A stretch of 64,000 nt of DNA from Balanoglossus misakiensis (Eukaryota; Hemichordata). Location: the NCBI GenBank assembly GCA_040954595.2, contig CM082596.2, positions 6,944,001-7,008,000 of the forward strand, in the 5' to 3' direction. Shown here piece by piece: positions 24,141 to 34,050 of this stretch (positions are counted from its first letter, which is position 1; each line of letters opens with the position of its first letter). Under the pieces are notes generated by a model that was not told the DNA's origin, did no database searches, and worked only from the letters and a program-made list of their open reading frames with translations. The position numbers and the translations under genes are program-made.

Positions 24141-25948
24141 CATAGTTTGCAATCTGGCATTGTAACTCACCGATTTCAGGAAAAAAAAAACTGCCAGTAA
24201 TACCGTAAACAATTCATTTTTGCTGCAAACAGTCCCACCTTGGTAAAGCCTGCCTCCACAAGCTTGAAGAGCGACCTCTCTAGGCTGTTAAACAGATCAC
24301 ATTTTTTCTTGGAGATAAACAACTCCTACCACTTTCCTAACAACATGAAACGTTTCTTTTTTTTTTCTCAGCAACGAAATATTCCACTTTTAATAACACG
24401 CTGTAAAATTTTAAAATATGTCGTGAGTTTGTAGAAACCGTCTGAAATATGGTGTGTGTCTGTGTTGGAATTCAGTGAAGCCAGATATACAGAAATTTGA
24501 GATTGCAGTCACCTAAAAGGAGACCTTGATATAACCACAGATGGCTCATGTTCACCTTCATTATCTTAGAATTATCGAAAAAAAATACAAATACCACAAA
24601 ATCAAACAAAAGAATCATGCTGAAGTATTGTTTTCCCACGGGTCTTCCCGGAATAAACGTCGTTGAATTATTTTCACATTTCTGAAATCAAGTCGATTTT
24701 CCTCATTGCCTTCAAGTTGAGATGCGATTGTTCCACAAAGGTGATTTCTGCACAGGTGCACACATTACATGGTAAACTGATTTGCCGGTGGGCCTGAAAG
24801 TCATTAAAAGTTGGGGGGAAAATCGTGGCTAAAATTATCAGGGGGTTAAATTTATTGTATGTACAGGCAGATACACTCATGATTGTATGTTTTCTAATTT
24901 CTACAATACACTGAGTGTCAGAAGTATATAAGCATTCCAATCAAAGACAATTTTCAGTTCTTCTGTGTTGCTTACATCCAATTCGATGTCATCTTCCAGA
25001 TTGTTTACTTTTTCAGTTTAAAATGTTGGTAGATATGCACACATGCACATACACCCATGTACACACACAGTCCCACACACACTCTCTCTTCTTTCAATCA
25101 CAGACCAGCAAAGCAAACTTCAAACGAATCACAGTTGTGGCAATCAAATTGTGACTACTCAAAATCAAAACAATATATTATAAGCATACAATGTTTAAAC
25201 TTACACAGATTTACAATTAATATATCACAGAACCAGACAATTCCGGAAAACCAATATTTATAACTACTTATAGATCTATTTCTATTGCTAGGTAAAATAG
25301 ACGGGGCAATATAAATTTATAGTTTAAAACTAATATATTTTGAAGTAGCTTTTCCTGGCATGTCATTGCAGTTACTCGCCATTTCAAATGGTTCAGGCTC
25401 ATTACGTTGTGTTTCCAATTTTTGAACAGGGCTCATCTCTGTCTCAGTATGTTCTCTTGCATATAAATGCCAAAAACAAAACTCAACTCAGTGTATAGGT
25501 CTGTATTACCCAGGTTTTCTTCAGTTAAGGGTTTCTCTTGTTACTTCATGTGGTGTGATACTTTCGGACACCTTTTCGGATCAAGTGGTGCTGTTTGCGT
25601 CTTGTGGGCAGGACTGATTGATCATCAGGGTTGGTGGTCACGCATGCTTACACCACAGCCTGTAGTTCCATGTACACAGCAGCACACATGCAGTCTGCAA
25701 TTGTTGAAATTCAAAATTCAACCAAACGTTTTCATACTAAAATGAAAGACTTTGGTATCTGCCCTTTCTTGAGTTGTATTGTTCATTTTTTCCTTTTAGA
25801 AATGTGATTTACTTTCATGTTATTTCCGTAAATTTCTGTCGTCCTGATTGGAGACAACTTTTCTTTCAAGAGTTGCACTTAACCCTGAGTAAATCAATGA
25901 AGGAACGAACTCAAGGCACCAAGTGGAATATATGTTGGTCTTTAAGAC

Positions 25949-25954
25949 AATAAA
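25949..25954 (+). terminator. Poly(A) signal of DAP1 copy A
   Basis: AATAAA followed about 65 bp later by a TG/GT-rich tract, as expected for a downstream element. The same pair is seen in unit B at 43443-43448. Confidence 0.6.
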
Positions 25955-26248
25955 GATATTGGTGATGTTGAACACCATGAAGTGTGTGAGTATTGATTAT
26001 TCATTCTGAATTTGTGTGTGTGTGTGTGTGTGTGTGCATGTATGCAGGAATGTATGAGTGTTGGGGATATACCACTAGTCTATTTGCATTTGTAAAACCT
26101 GTCTAAACCAAACCCTGCTTAACGTGGAGCCCTATCAAGTCACTTATCACTCAACCAAGAACAAAATATTTGTTCTATAAAAAAGACTAAATTTAAGATA
26201 AAAATGTCATTCAATGGAAAAGCATTCTTTAAATGGGCAAAGTCGTTT

Positions 26249-27966
26249 TACATTCACTTACTTACCGTGCATTGCGTACATTCACTTACCGTACATGCAT
26301 TGCGTACATTCACTTACCGTGCATGCATTGCGTACATTCACTTACCGTACATGCATTGCGTACATTCACTTACCGTGCATGCATTGCGTACATTCACTTA
26401 CCGTACATGCATTGCGTACATTCACTTACCGTGCATGCATTGCGTACATTCACTTACCGTGCATGCATTGCGTACATTCACTTACCGTACATGCATTGCG
26501 TACATTCACTTACCGTACATGCATTGCGTACATTCACTTACCGTGCATGCATTGCGTACATTCACTTACCGTGCATGCATTGCGTACATTCACTTACCGT
26601 ACATGCATTGCGTACATTCACTTACCGTACATGCATTGCGTACATTCACTTACCGTACATGCATTGCGTACATTCACTTACCGTGCATGCATTGCGTACA
26701 TTCACTTACCGTGCATGCATTGCGTACATTCACTTACCGTACATGCATTGCGTACATTCACTTACTTACCGTGCATTGCGTACATTCACTTACCGTGCAT
26801 GCATTGCGTACATTCACTTACCGTACATGCATTGCGTACATTCACTTACTTACCGTGCATTGCGTACATTCACTTACCGTGCATGCATTGCGTACATTCA
26901 CTTTCCGTGCATGCATTGCGTACATTCACTTACCGTACATGCATTGCGTACATTCACTTACCGTACATGCATTGCGTACATTCACTTACCGTGCATGCAT
27001 TGCGTACATTCACTTACCGTGCATGCATTGCGTACATTCACTTACCGTACATGCATTGCGTACATTCACTTACCGTACATGCATTGCGTACATTCACTTA
27101 CCGTGCATGCATTGCGTACATTCACTTACCGTGCATGCATTGCGTACATTCACTTACCGTGCATGCATTGCGTACATTCACTTACTTACCGTGCATTGCG
27201 TACATTCACTTACCGTGCATGCATTGCGTACATTCATTTACCGTGCATGCATTGCGTACATTCACTTACCGTGCATGCATTGCGTACATTCACTTACCGT
27301 ACATGCATTGCGTACATTCACTTACTTACCGTGCATTGCGTACATTCACTTACCGTGCATGCATTGCGTACATTCACTTACCGTGCATGCATTGCGTACA
27401 TTCACTTACTGTGCATGCATTGCGTACATTCACTTACTTACCGTGCATTGCGTACATTCACTTACCGTACATGCATTGCGTACATTCACTTACCGTGCAT
27501 GCATTGCGTACATTCACTTACCGTGCATGCATTGCGTACATTCACTTACTTACCGTGCATTGCGTACATTCACTTACCGTGCATGCATTGCGTACATTCA
27601 TTTACCGTGCATGCATTGCGTACATTCACTTACCGTACATGCATTGCGTACATTCACTTACCGTGCATGCATTGCGTACATTCACTTACCGTGCATGCAT
27701 TGCGTACATTCACTTACCGTGCATGCATTGCGTACATTCACTTACTTACCGTGCATTGCGTACATTCACTTACTTACCGTGCATTGCGTACATTCACTTA
27801 CCGTGCATGCATTGTGTACATTCACTTACCGTGCATGCATTGCGTACATTCACTTACCGTACATGCATTGCGTACATTCACTTACCGTGCATGCATTGCG
27901 TACATTCACTTACCGTGCATGCATTGCGTACATTCACTTACCGTGCATGCATTGCGTACATTCACT
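26249..27966. repeat. 28-bp minisatellite, about 61 copies, unit A only
   Basis: The unit reads ATTCACTTACCG followed by TGCATGCATTGCGTAC. Three variant types are intermixed: GTGCATGC, GTACATGC, and one with ACTTACTTACC and a shortened GTGCATTG, all keeping 28 bp. Because 28 is not a multiple of 3 and the unit lacks plus-strand stops, all three plus frames stay open for about 1.7 kb and give 84-nt-periodic pseudo-proteins. These are not genes. On the minus strand each unit carries GGTAAGTG, close to a perfect 5' splice site. The array is absent from unit B. Confidence 0.97.
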
Positions 27967-30900
27967 AAAGTTGGTTTACTTGCGAAATGAAATGAAATAT
28001 CACCAAGCTCGCTTTTATACCATGAGAAACAACACAACATCACTCCAGCTTTTATCAAGACTAATTATACTCAATCCTTATGAAAGTAAAATGAATAAAG
28101 AAAGTTCGCTTCCAAATGAACATCTTGTGTGTCTGACGTCCTCTGGTCTGAGGTCATCCTAGTCATCAAATAGATCGTCCGCCACTGGGGGCGCTACGTT
28201 TTACTAGTTTTAGCTCTCATGCCCGCACCCCCGGGGCTCAACCCTTGCATGAAGTGAAATATATGGATCTTTTTTGTGTAGTCCTAATAACCACTAAATT
28301 TCTCATATTTTCCCGGCCACAGTAAAATTTATGTGTTTCATTGTAGCAGTTGCCTTCATTAACTGTTTTTATTTCTGATTGGTTTATTCGAATGATTACA
28401 AGTCTCTGATTGGCTGTTTCCTGCGCATGAACACAGCTTGACTGCTGGCTCCTTATTGGTATACATATTAATTTATGCAAATCTGCAGTATTTCCTATTG
28501 GCCAGTCTGCCAAAACAAAATTTGTTTATCAAATGATTATGAATAATGAGGTGGTGGTTGCAGTCACGTTTTTCCACGAGGTCCGTCGTTTTTCATGATG
28601 TCCACATTTGCTCTTACTTTCCCAGTCAAAAAAACTAAATTTTACCTTCCCATTTTCCAAATTTAGATGTACTGTTGGCTGAAGCTGTCACAATTTGAGG
28701 TAAGTCATGACTTTTTCCCCCTCTGTGAACAAAACCATGTCTGTAAGGCCAGCAAAGTTGTCCAGAAACGGTTTTGTAAGTATGGCTTCCATAGCATGGA
28801 GAATGCAGTGTTCTTTGTGGTTCGTTTTGTGCCAATGGCCGCTCACGCTTTGTTCAAATTTACTCCACTGGAAAATATCAAGTTCAAAAGTTGCCTGTTT
28901 ATGTATCTCTTAATTCATAAATGCAACTTGTGCCTCGCTTGTGCCCGTTTAATAGCGTAGAAACTTGCGTAGATTTTTGTTTGTGAACTCGAAATTAAAA
29001 ATCGTTCGCGTAGGAGAAAGTGTTCAATTTTTGTCCGTTTTGTGCCAATGGCGGCACACGCTTTGTTCCACTGGAAAATAAGTTCAAAACTTGCCTGTTT
29101 ATTTATTTCTAAATTCATAAATGCAACTAGTGCTTCGGAGTCTGGTTTCCGTTAGAGTACTTCACGCATGTTTCTGTCTCTGAACTCGAAATTAAAATCG
29201 TGTAAGTATCGTTAAAATGTTCACGACGCACGTGGGCTGGACAAATGTTTCTCCCGTCTACAAAAATTCTTCTCTGCCAATCATTTCAACGCGTTTCACA
29301 TGTTCACTTTCACGCACGTTTATTTTCTTCACACGGGTCATTTCGAGTCGCTTTTTCACGTGATATTTGGCCCTTTTCTGTTGATATTGTTGAACGCAAA
29401 TATGTCGTCAAAAGACGCTTGATTCTCCATTGAAGCCAACAAAAACCTCGTCAGCACGCGTTAACGGTGATGTTGCTGACACGGACTCGGGTGCTAATGA
29501 GCATGCAAGAAATGGGGGTCCCCACACCCGTTTGCCTGTAAAACCACAGTTTGTTCATACTGGTAAGCTTAGGTAGTTCAAATTTGACAACTGCACATCC
29601 AATCGATGGAGGGCGCTGTTTAATGTTCAAATGCCCTCGGCGACCTACCTTAACACGACCTTTTGTTTTTATTATGCGGTCTCTGCACGCAACAATTTTA
29701 GTCTATACGCAAATTTTCCACAGCTTATGTGTACAGTGTACGCAACCAGAAAAATAACTGCAAGTTGTGAGAATTTCATTTCTGTCATTTTTGGTGTATT
29801 TGTCTTCATGAACCTCTTTTTTTTTTTTTTACAGCACTTTACAAAGTCCAACTGACCGTGTGGTCTCAAGTTCAATGGAGCAGTTGAAGGTACGTCACTT
29901 ATTACTCTCATTTAAGATTCAGTCAGTCAGATGCATTGATGGCAGACAATCGTGTTCACGTTGACTCGTTAGATAATATTTTACTATGTTCGTTGGGGGC
30001 AGTTGTCCATATTATTCAGTGCCACATCAAAAAAGTTGCACAGGACAAGCCCTTTCAAGCAATTGGCCATTGACTCGTCGGCTCCAAGTACGCAGATGAC
30101 TTCAAGAAATCTATAATTGTCTTGCCATAAGAGTAGCTAGTGCTGGTTAGTCCGACTCAGTTTATCAGTTCATCCAAACCCGGGATCCAAGCACAGGGAG
30201 CTCATCCTCCTTATTCGTGGTGCGTGTGTGTGTGTATGTTATTGATTAATAAAATAAAGAGAATGTTTGCTTGTTTGTTTGTTACCTGGTTAGGGTTAGG
30301 GTCAGGGTCACTTTGCCCCACAGCATCACTCCCTATATGTACATATTTATAAATTTGTATCAGGAATTTTTAGCTCCATCTGTGGCTGTTGCGAGGTTGT
30401 CTGGATAACCATATGAAGTAACAGTCTTGGTGCATGGTCTTTTATTGGACCATCCCCAGAGGTCAGTGTACTGATCTCTGTGGCTGTTGCGAGGTGTTGT
30501 CTGGATAGCCAAATGAAGTAACAGTGGTCTTATATTGGACCAAACCCAGATGTGTAAAGTAGTTGTACTCTGCTAAACTGATAGTGTTTAAACATGTAGT
30601 AATATTCATGCAGGCTCCCTGAAGATATTAGATATTTTGCGTATGACAAATTATCATAACATTGCTGAAATCTATACCTGTTGCAAATTTAATCAAGTCA
30701 GGAATTTCAGTTATATTTCTAAATAAATATCTAATAAAATGCAAATTCCATCAAATGAAACCTCAGATTTGTACTCCTAAATAAATATCTATTAAAATGC
30801 AAGTTTCATTAAATTAAGTGGTTAGTCTAGAGTTTAACACACATTTAAAATGCAAATTGTAGTGATTGACAATACTAGAAAATAACTCGAGCAAGTCCCA

Positions 30901-31359
30901 TAAATTTAGAAAGTAAACAGGGTGCTCACTGTCTTTTTTTTATTGATATAATTTTTCTCAGAGTTTACACAAATTTGGCGGCCATTTCAAATTTGAGACT
31001 AGTCATTTTAAAGATTGTCAGGATCACCATAAAGAGAGAGCTGCCAACTCTTAAATGTGGCAAGTTTTCTTTATTCACATAATATGAGCTAGCAAGTCCC
31101 ATAAAATTAGAAAGAAAAAGGGGTGTTCATTGAGTTCAAACAAATTTGGCGGCCATTTTGAATTTCAAATTTGAGACTAGTCATCTTAAAGATTGTCAGG
31201 ATCACCACAAAGACAGATAGCAGACAACTCTTAATTATTGCTAGTTTTCTTTATTCACATAATATAAGACTGGTTTCTGACAATTCATACATGTTAATTA
31301 CATGAAAAATAAAGACAAAAATCTAAGACTAAAAACTCTGATGACGAACAAAATTGTAT
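27967..31359. other. Unit A spacer with exon-like fragments, no firm gene
   Basis: Contains several inverted CCAAT boxes and an octamer ATGCAAAT around 28376-28500, a 33-nt plus-strand segment opening ATGTACTGTTGG and ending at GAG/GTAAGT (28667-28699), another GT donor near 29563, and a segment from a T-rich acceptor near 29834 to a GTACGT donor near 29889. These hint at a plus-strand transcript shared by both units, but no coding frame links them and no protein family is recognised. Confidence 0.3.
30891..31270. repeat. About 200-bp tandem repeat, two copies (unit A)
   Basis: Both copies begin near GCAAGTCCCATAAA and contain TTTGGCGGCCATTT and TTAAAGATTGTCAGGATCAC. Unit B has three copies (46430-47006). 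A candidate minus-strand poly(A) signal (TTTATT near 31249) lies at its right end. Confidence 0.8.
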
Positions 31360-31462
31360 TTAAATTCCAGTTGATTTAGGATTCGCACAGGACGGTCCAG
31401 TCTGAATTCTCAAAGTAGATTGATCACATTTCAAATCGGCCTCTTGGCAATCTTGCACCAAA
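31360..31462 (-). other. Candidate terminal exon of a decayed secreted-protein gene (unit A)
   Basis: After the acceptor CCCCAG on the minus strand, a 34-codon frame encodes LVQDCQEADLKCDQSTLRIQ and a Cys-containing tail ending STGI, then stops. A TTTATT follows about 110 nt downstream. The unit B version (47195-47093) keeps the acceptor and frame, with an Asn to Thr change. It needs an upstream exon ending in phase 2. None of the nearby exon-like pieces in the unit supplies a clean one, so it may be a relic. Confidence 0.3.
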
Positions 31463-31801
31463 CTGGGGATGAAAAAAATAGTTGATTAAATATACAAAAT
31501 ATAAATAGCCATTTGCTAAATAGTGTAGTTGTATAACTTAACATATGTTTTAACTCTGCATTAAATTGTCATTGAGTTCAGTTTAATTAATATCTTAGTG
31601 TTGAATGCTAATTTGATTAAAATACAATGTGAGCACGAGATTTAAAATTTAGAAATATTGTATGCTTGATAGATTCCAAAACTGCATTAAATCTTAATTG
31701 ATGTGTACAACCTCCCTGCACCTAAGGACGAAAATAAAATAACTTAACATTAAAATTAATATGAGGGATAACTGAGCAATGTAATTGTGTGTGTCTTACT
31801 G

Positions 31802-31950
31802 CGGTTGAGCAAAGTTCTATTTTTTTTTTTACAAGTGCATTACGGGCATCCTAATCTATGCAAGATCTTTTGCATCTGAAAAGATCTTGCATAGATTATG
31901 ATGCCCATAATGCACTTGTAAAAAAAAAAAAATTTAATTTCGCTCAACCG
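31802..31950. repeat. 149-bp foldback element (hairpin), unit A
   Basis: Left arm starts CGGTTGAGC and right arm ends GCTCAACCG. The inner stem pairs ACAAGTGCATTACGGGCATC with its near-perfect complement, plus GCAAGATCTTTT with AAAAGATCTTGC, around a 7-nt loop (GCATCTG). The T-run in one arm faces an A-run in the other. The same element is at 47532-47683 in unit B. Probably a foldback MITE; a structured RNA is possible. Confidence 0.85.
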
Positions 31951-32086
31951 AAGTAAGAGTTGTGCTAGAGATTTATTAGTCCTTGCTGTACACTCATGGG
32001 GAGGTTAGGGTGGCATATAAAAAGCCAAAAAAAAAAAACTAAGTCAGAAACGCTAAAAATTTGAAATTTGTCTATACCTCCACGTT

Positions 32087-32160
32087 GGGGCATATACAAG
32101 TTTCAAAAATTTTCTAAGTTTTCTTTGACTTAGAAAATTTTTGAAACTTGTGTATGCCCC
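32087..32160. repeat. 74-bp hairpin with 32-bp arms, unit A
   Basis: GGGGCATATACAAGTTTC... pairs with ...GAAACTTGTGTATGCCCC around a 10-nt loop. There is one mismatch in about 32 pairs. The same hairpin is at 47832-47905 in unit B. The size would also suit a microRNA-like precursor, but no expression evidence exists. Confidence 0.85.
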
Positions 32161-32189
32161 CTACATAACTTGCATTTTCTAACACTTAC

Positions 32190-32257
32190 CTTGTCTTTTC
32201 AGATCCCGGCTGGACTCCACTTCTTTCGATTGGTCATCAACCATTCAACAGATAGAC
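32190..32257 (-). pseudogene. Copy of secreted-protein exon 3 (unit A)
   Basis: 68 nt on the minus strand, from acceptor TTTCAG to donor GTAAGT, near-identical to the segment at 50012-49945. In the frame used by the main gene it encodes LSVEWLMTNRKKWSPAGI and stops. It is separated from usable upstream exons because the two exon-2 relatives in this unit are broken. Confidence 0.4.
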
Positions 32258-32349
32258 CTGAAACGACAAGTGAATACGAATTAAATTTCAATATGAAATA
32301 TGAAATATGAAAATGAAATAAAATACAATAAATTTCAATCCTTGGTGTC

Positions 32350-33230
32350 TGCTTTTTTGTAAAAAAAAAAAACACTTACAAAATTTTTCAGGCTTTACTC
32401 TATACTTATTAAAAACACTTAGAAATTTTTCAGGCTTTACTCTATGCTTTCACATTAGGAAAAAAACTTAGACAATTTTTCAGGCTTTACTCTATACTTT
32501 CACATTAAAAAAAACACTTAAACATTTTTCAGGCTTTACTCTATACTTATTAAAAACACTTAGAAATTTTTCAGGCTTTACTCTATGCTTTCACATTAAA
32601 AAACACTTAGAAAATTTTTCAGGCTTTACTCTATACTTTCACATTAAGAAAAACACTTAGAAATTTTTCAGGCTTTACTCTATGCTTTCACATTAAAAAC
32701 ACTTAGAAATTTTTCAGGCTTTACTCTATACTTATTAAAAACACTTAGAAATTTTTCAGGCTTTACTCTATGCTTTCACATTAAAAAACACTTAGAAAAT
32801 TTTTCAGGCTTTACTCTATACTTATTAAAAACACTTAGAAATTTTTCAGGCTTTACTCTATACTTTCACATTAAGAAAAACACTTAGAAATTTTTCAGGC
32901 TTTACTCTATGCTTTCACATTAAGAAAAACACTTAGAAATTTTTCAGGCTTTACTCTATGCTTTCACATTAAGAAAAAAACTTAGAAATTTTTCAGGCTT
33001 TACTCTGTGCTTTCACATTAAAAACACTTAGAAATTTTTCAGGCTTTACTCTATGCTTTCACATTAGGAAAAAAACTTAGACAATTTTTCAGGCTTTACT
33101 CTATACTTTCACATTAAGAAAAAAACTTAGAAATTTTTCAGGCTTTACTCTATGCTTTCACATTAAGAAAAACACTTAGAAATTTTTCAGGCTTTACTCC
33201 ATACTTTCACATTAAGGAAAAACAGGCTGT
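32350..33230. repeat. Minisatellite of about 36-52 bp units (unit A)
   Basis: Units contain CACTTAGAAATTTTTCAGGC followed by TTTACTCTATGC, TTTCACATTA and AAGAAAAA. Some units lack the TTTCACATT block (ACTTATTAAAAA type). The matching array in unit B (48110-48850) has a different order and number of variants. A much diverged relative lies at 50150-50880. Confidence 0.9.
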
Positions 33231-33321
33231 ACTCTACAATTTTGTATTAGAAAAACTTTACTCGATACTTTGAGATTAGGAAAAAACTTAGAGTGTCCAA
33301 TTGAGATTGTTTTGATCTTAC

Positions 33322-33398
33322 CTTAAGCAGTACTCTTGGATTTTTCAAACCATCATCTGAGAATTGAATTGATTTCACCTTGACTTTAATGCGACTCA
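33322..33398 (-). pseudogene. Decayed exon 2 relative, first (unit A)
   Basis: 77 nt between acceptor TTGCAG and donor GTAAGA on the minus strand. It aligns to exon 2 of the secreted-protein gene (51596-51529) but has a different length and a stop in the homologous frame. Another frame (SRIKVKVKSIQF...) is open, but its phase does not fit its neighbours. Confidence 0.4.
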
Positions 33399-33634
33399 CT
33401 GCAATGCAAAGAACAAAATCAGGGTAAGTTTAACAACAATATTAATTACACAAAAAGACTGATAACAGTCAAGAATTTGACAATTTTCATGAGCTATAAC
33501 CCATGAAAAACGTCTGAAAATGACAAAATCACCAAAGTTTGCAAAGTCAAGCCGATGCCAGTTGTGTTAACGATAGTGAGATAAAGGAAGTGTGTGTGTG
33601 TGCGTGTGTCAAATTGAGATTGATTCGGTCTTAC

Positions 33635-33706
33635 CTTAAGCAGTACTCTTGGATTCTTCAAACCATCGTCTAAGCATTGAGAAGATTTCACCTTGACTTT
33701 AACTCA
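33635..33706 (-). pseudogene. Decayed exon 2 relative, second (unit A)
   Basis: 72 nt with acceptor and GTAAGA donor intact. In the frame homologous to exon 2 it reads ELKSR, stop, NLLNA, stop and so on, so it is broken by substitutions and a 4-nt length change. It lies 17 bp from the unit A/unit B junction. Confidence 0.45.
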
Positions 33707-33741
33707 CTGCAATGCAAAGAACATTGATTTTAAAATGCAGG

Positions 33742-33747
33742 TTTATT
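33742..33747 (-). terminator. Poly(A) signal of CWC25 copy B
   Basis: AATAAA on the minus strand, 18 bp from the duplication junction. Beyond the junction the downstream sequence is the decayed exon region of unit A rather than the original flank, so cleavage efficiency could differ from copy A. Confidence 0.5.
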
Positions 33748-34050
33748 TGTTTTAATAGTTACATTTCATAAACCATAAATAGTGAAGAAATAAGAGATTT
33801 TTCTTCAGTCTTTTGTACCTTCTTTGTCTAAATTGGTGAAATGAACACAAAAATAGCACATGTGGCTGTCAAGTCTAATATTACATATCATACAGAACCT
33901 AAAAATCTTTATAATTATAGTGCGAGAGCAGATGTATGATTTTGTGACTTCATCTTTTGCTTCAACAGAACCAGTCAAATGTATGGAGTGTTCTGAACTT
34001 TTTCCAATCATTTAATAAAAATAAAATGGGTTAAAGCTGACTTCTCAGTA

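Larger units (their letters stand above)
23821..26248 (+). other. Probable DAP1-A 3' UTR and spacer
   Basis: No coding exon is visible. The AATAAA at 25949-25954 followed by GT-rich sequence at about 26015-26035 makes a good cleavage site, so the first 2.1 kb is best read as a long 3' UTR. It includes a CT microsatellite. After the poly(A) site about 270 bp lead into the 28-bp minisatellite. Confidence 0.5.
16486..33723. repeat. Segmental duplication, unit A (about 17.2 kb)
   Basis: The sequence starting TTGATTTTAAAATGCAGG at 16486 reappears at 33724 and continues in parallel to 49336. Unit A ends in ...TGCAATGCAAAGAACA, directly joined to the start of unit B. In unit B the same sequence instead runs on into AAATCAGGG. 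So the join at 33723/33724 is the head-to-tail junction of a direct tandem duplication. It contains one CWC25 and one DAP1 gene plus repeats. It is longer than unit B mainly because of the 28-bp minisatellite and its flanks (about 26.1-28.1 kb). Confidence 0.93.

Noticed and set aside
26249-27966. CRISPR-like array
   Set aside because: The 28-bp repeats are contiguous with no unique spacers, and the genome is clearly eukaryotic. It is a minisatellite.
26204-28162. Three overlapping plus-strand frames of about 585-652 codons with HCVHSLTVHALRTF-type repeats
   Set aside because: They arise because a 28-bp tandem repeat without stops is read in three frames. All frames give the same 28-residue cycle, and none has a plausible start context or homologue.
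30290-30310. Telomere-like TTAGGG repeats
   Set aside because: Only two imperfect units, and one is missing in unit B. Not an interstitial telomere array.
33494-33691. 65-codon minus-strand frame ending in unit A and repeated in unit B at 49107-49304
   Set aside because: It reads through a GTAAGA donor into intron-like sequence. Only the exon-like 5' part is meaningful, and that part is a decayed exon relative.
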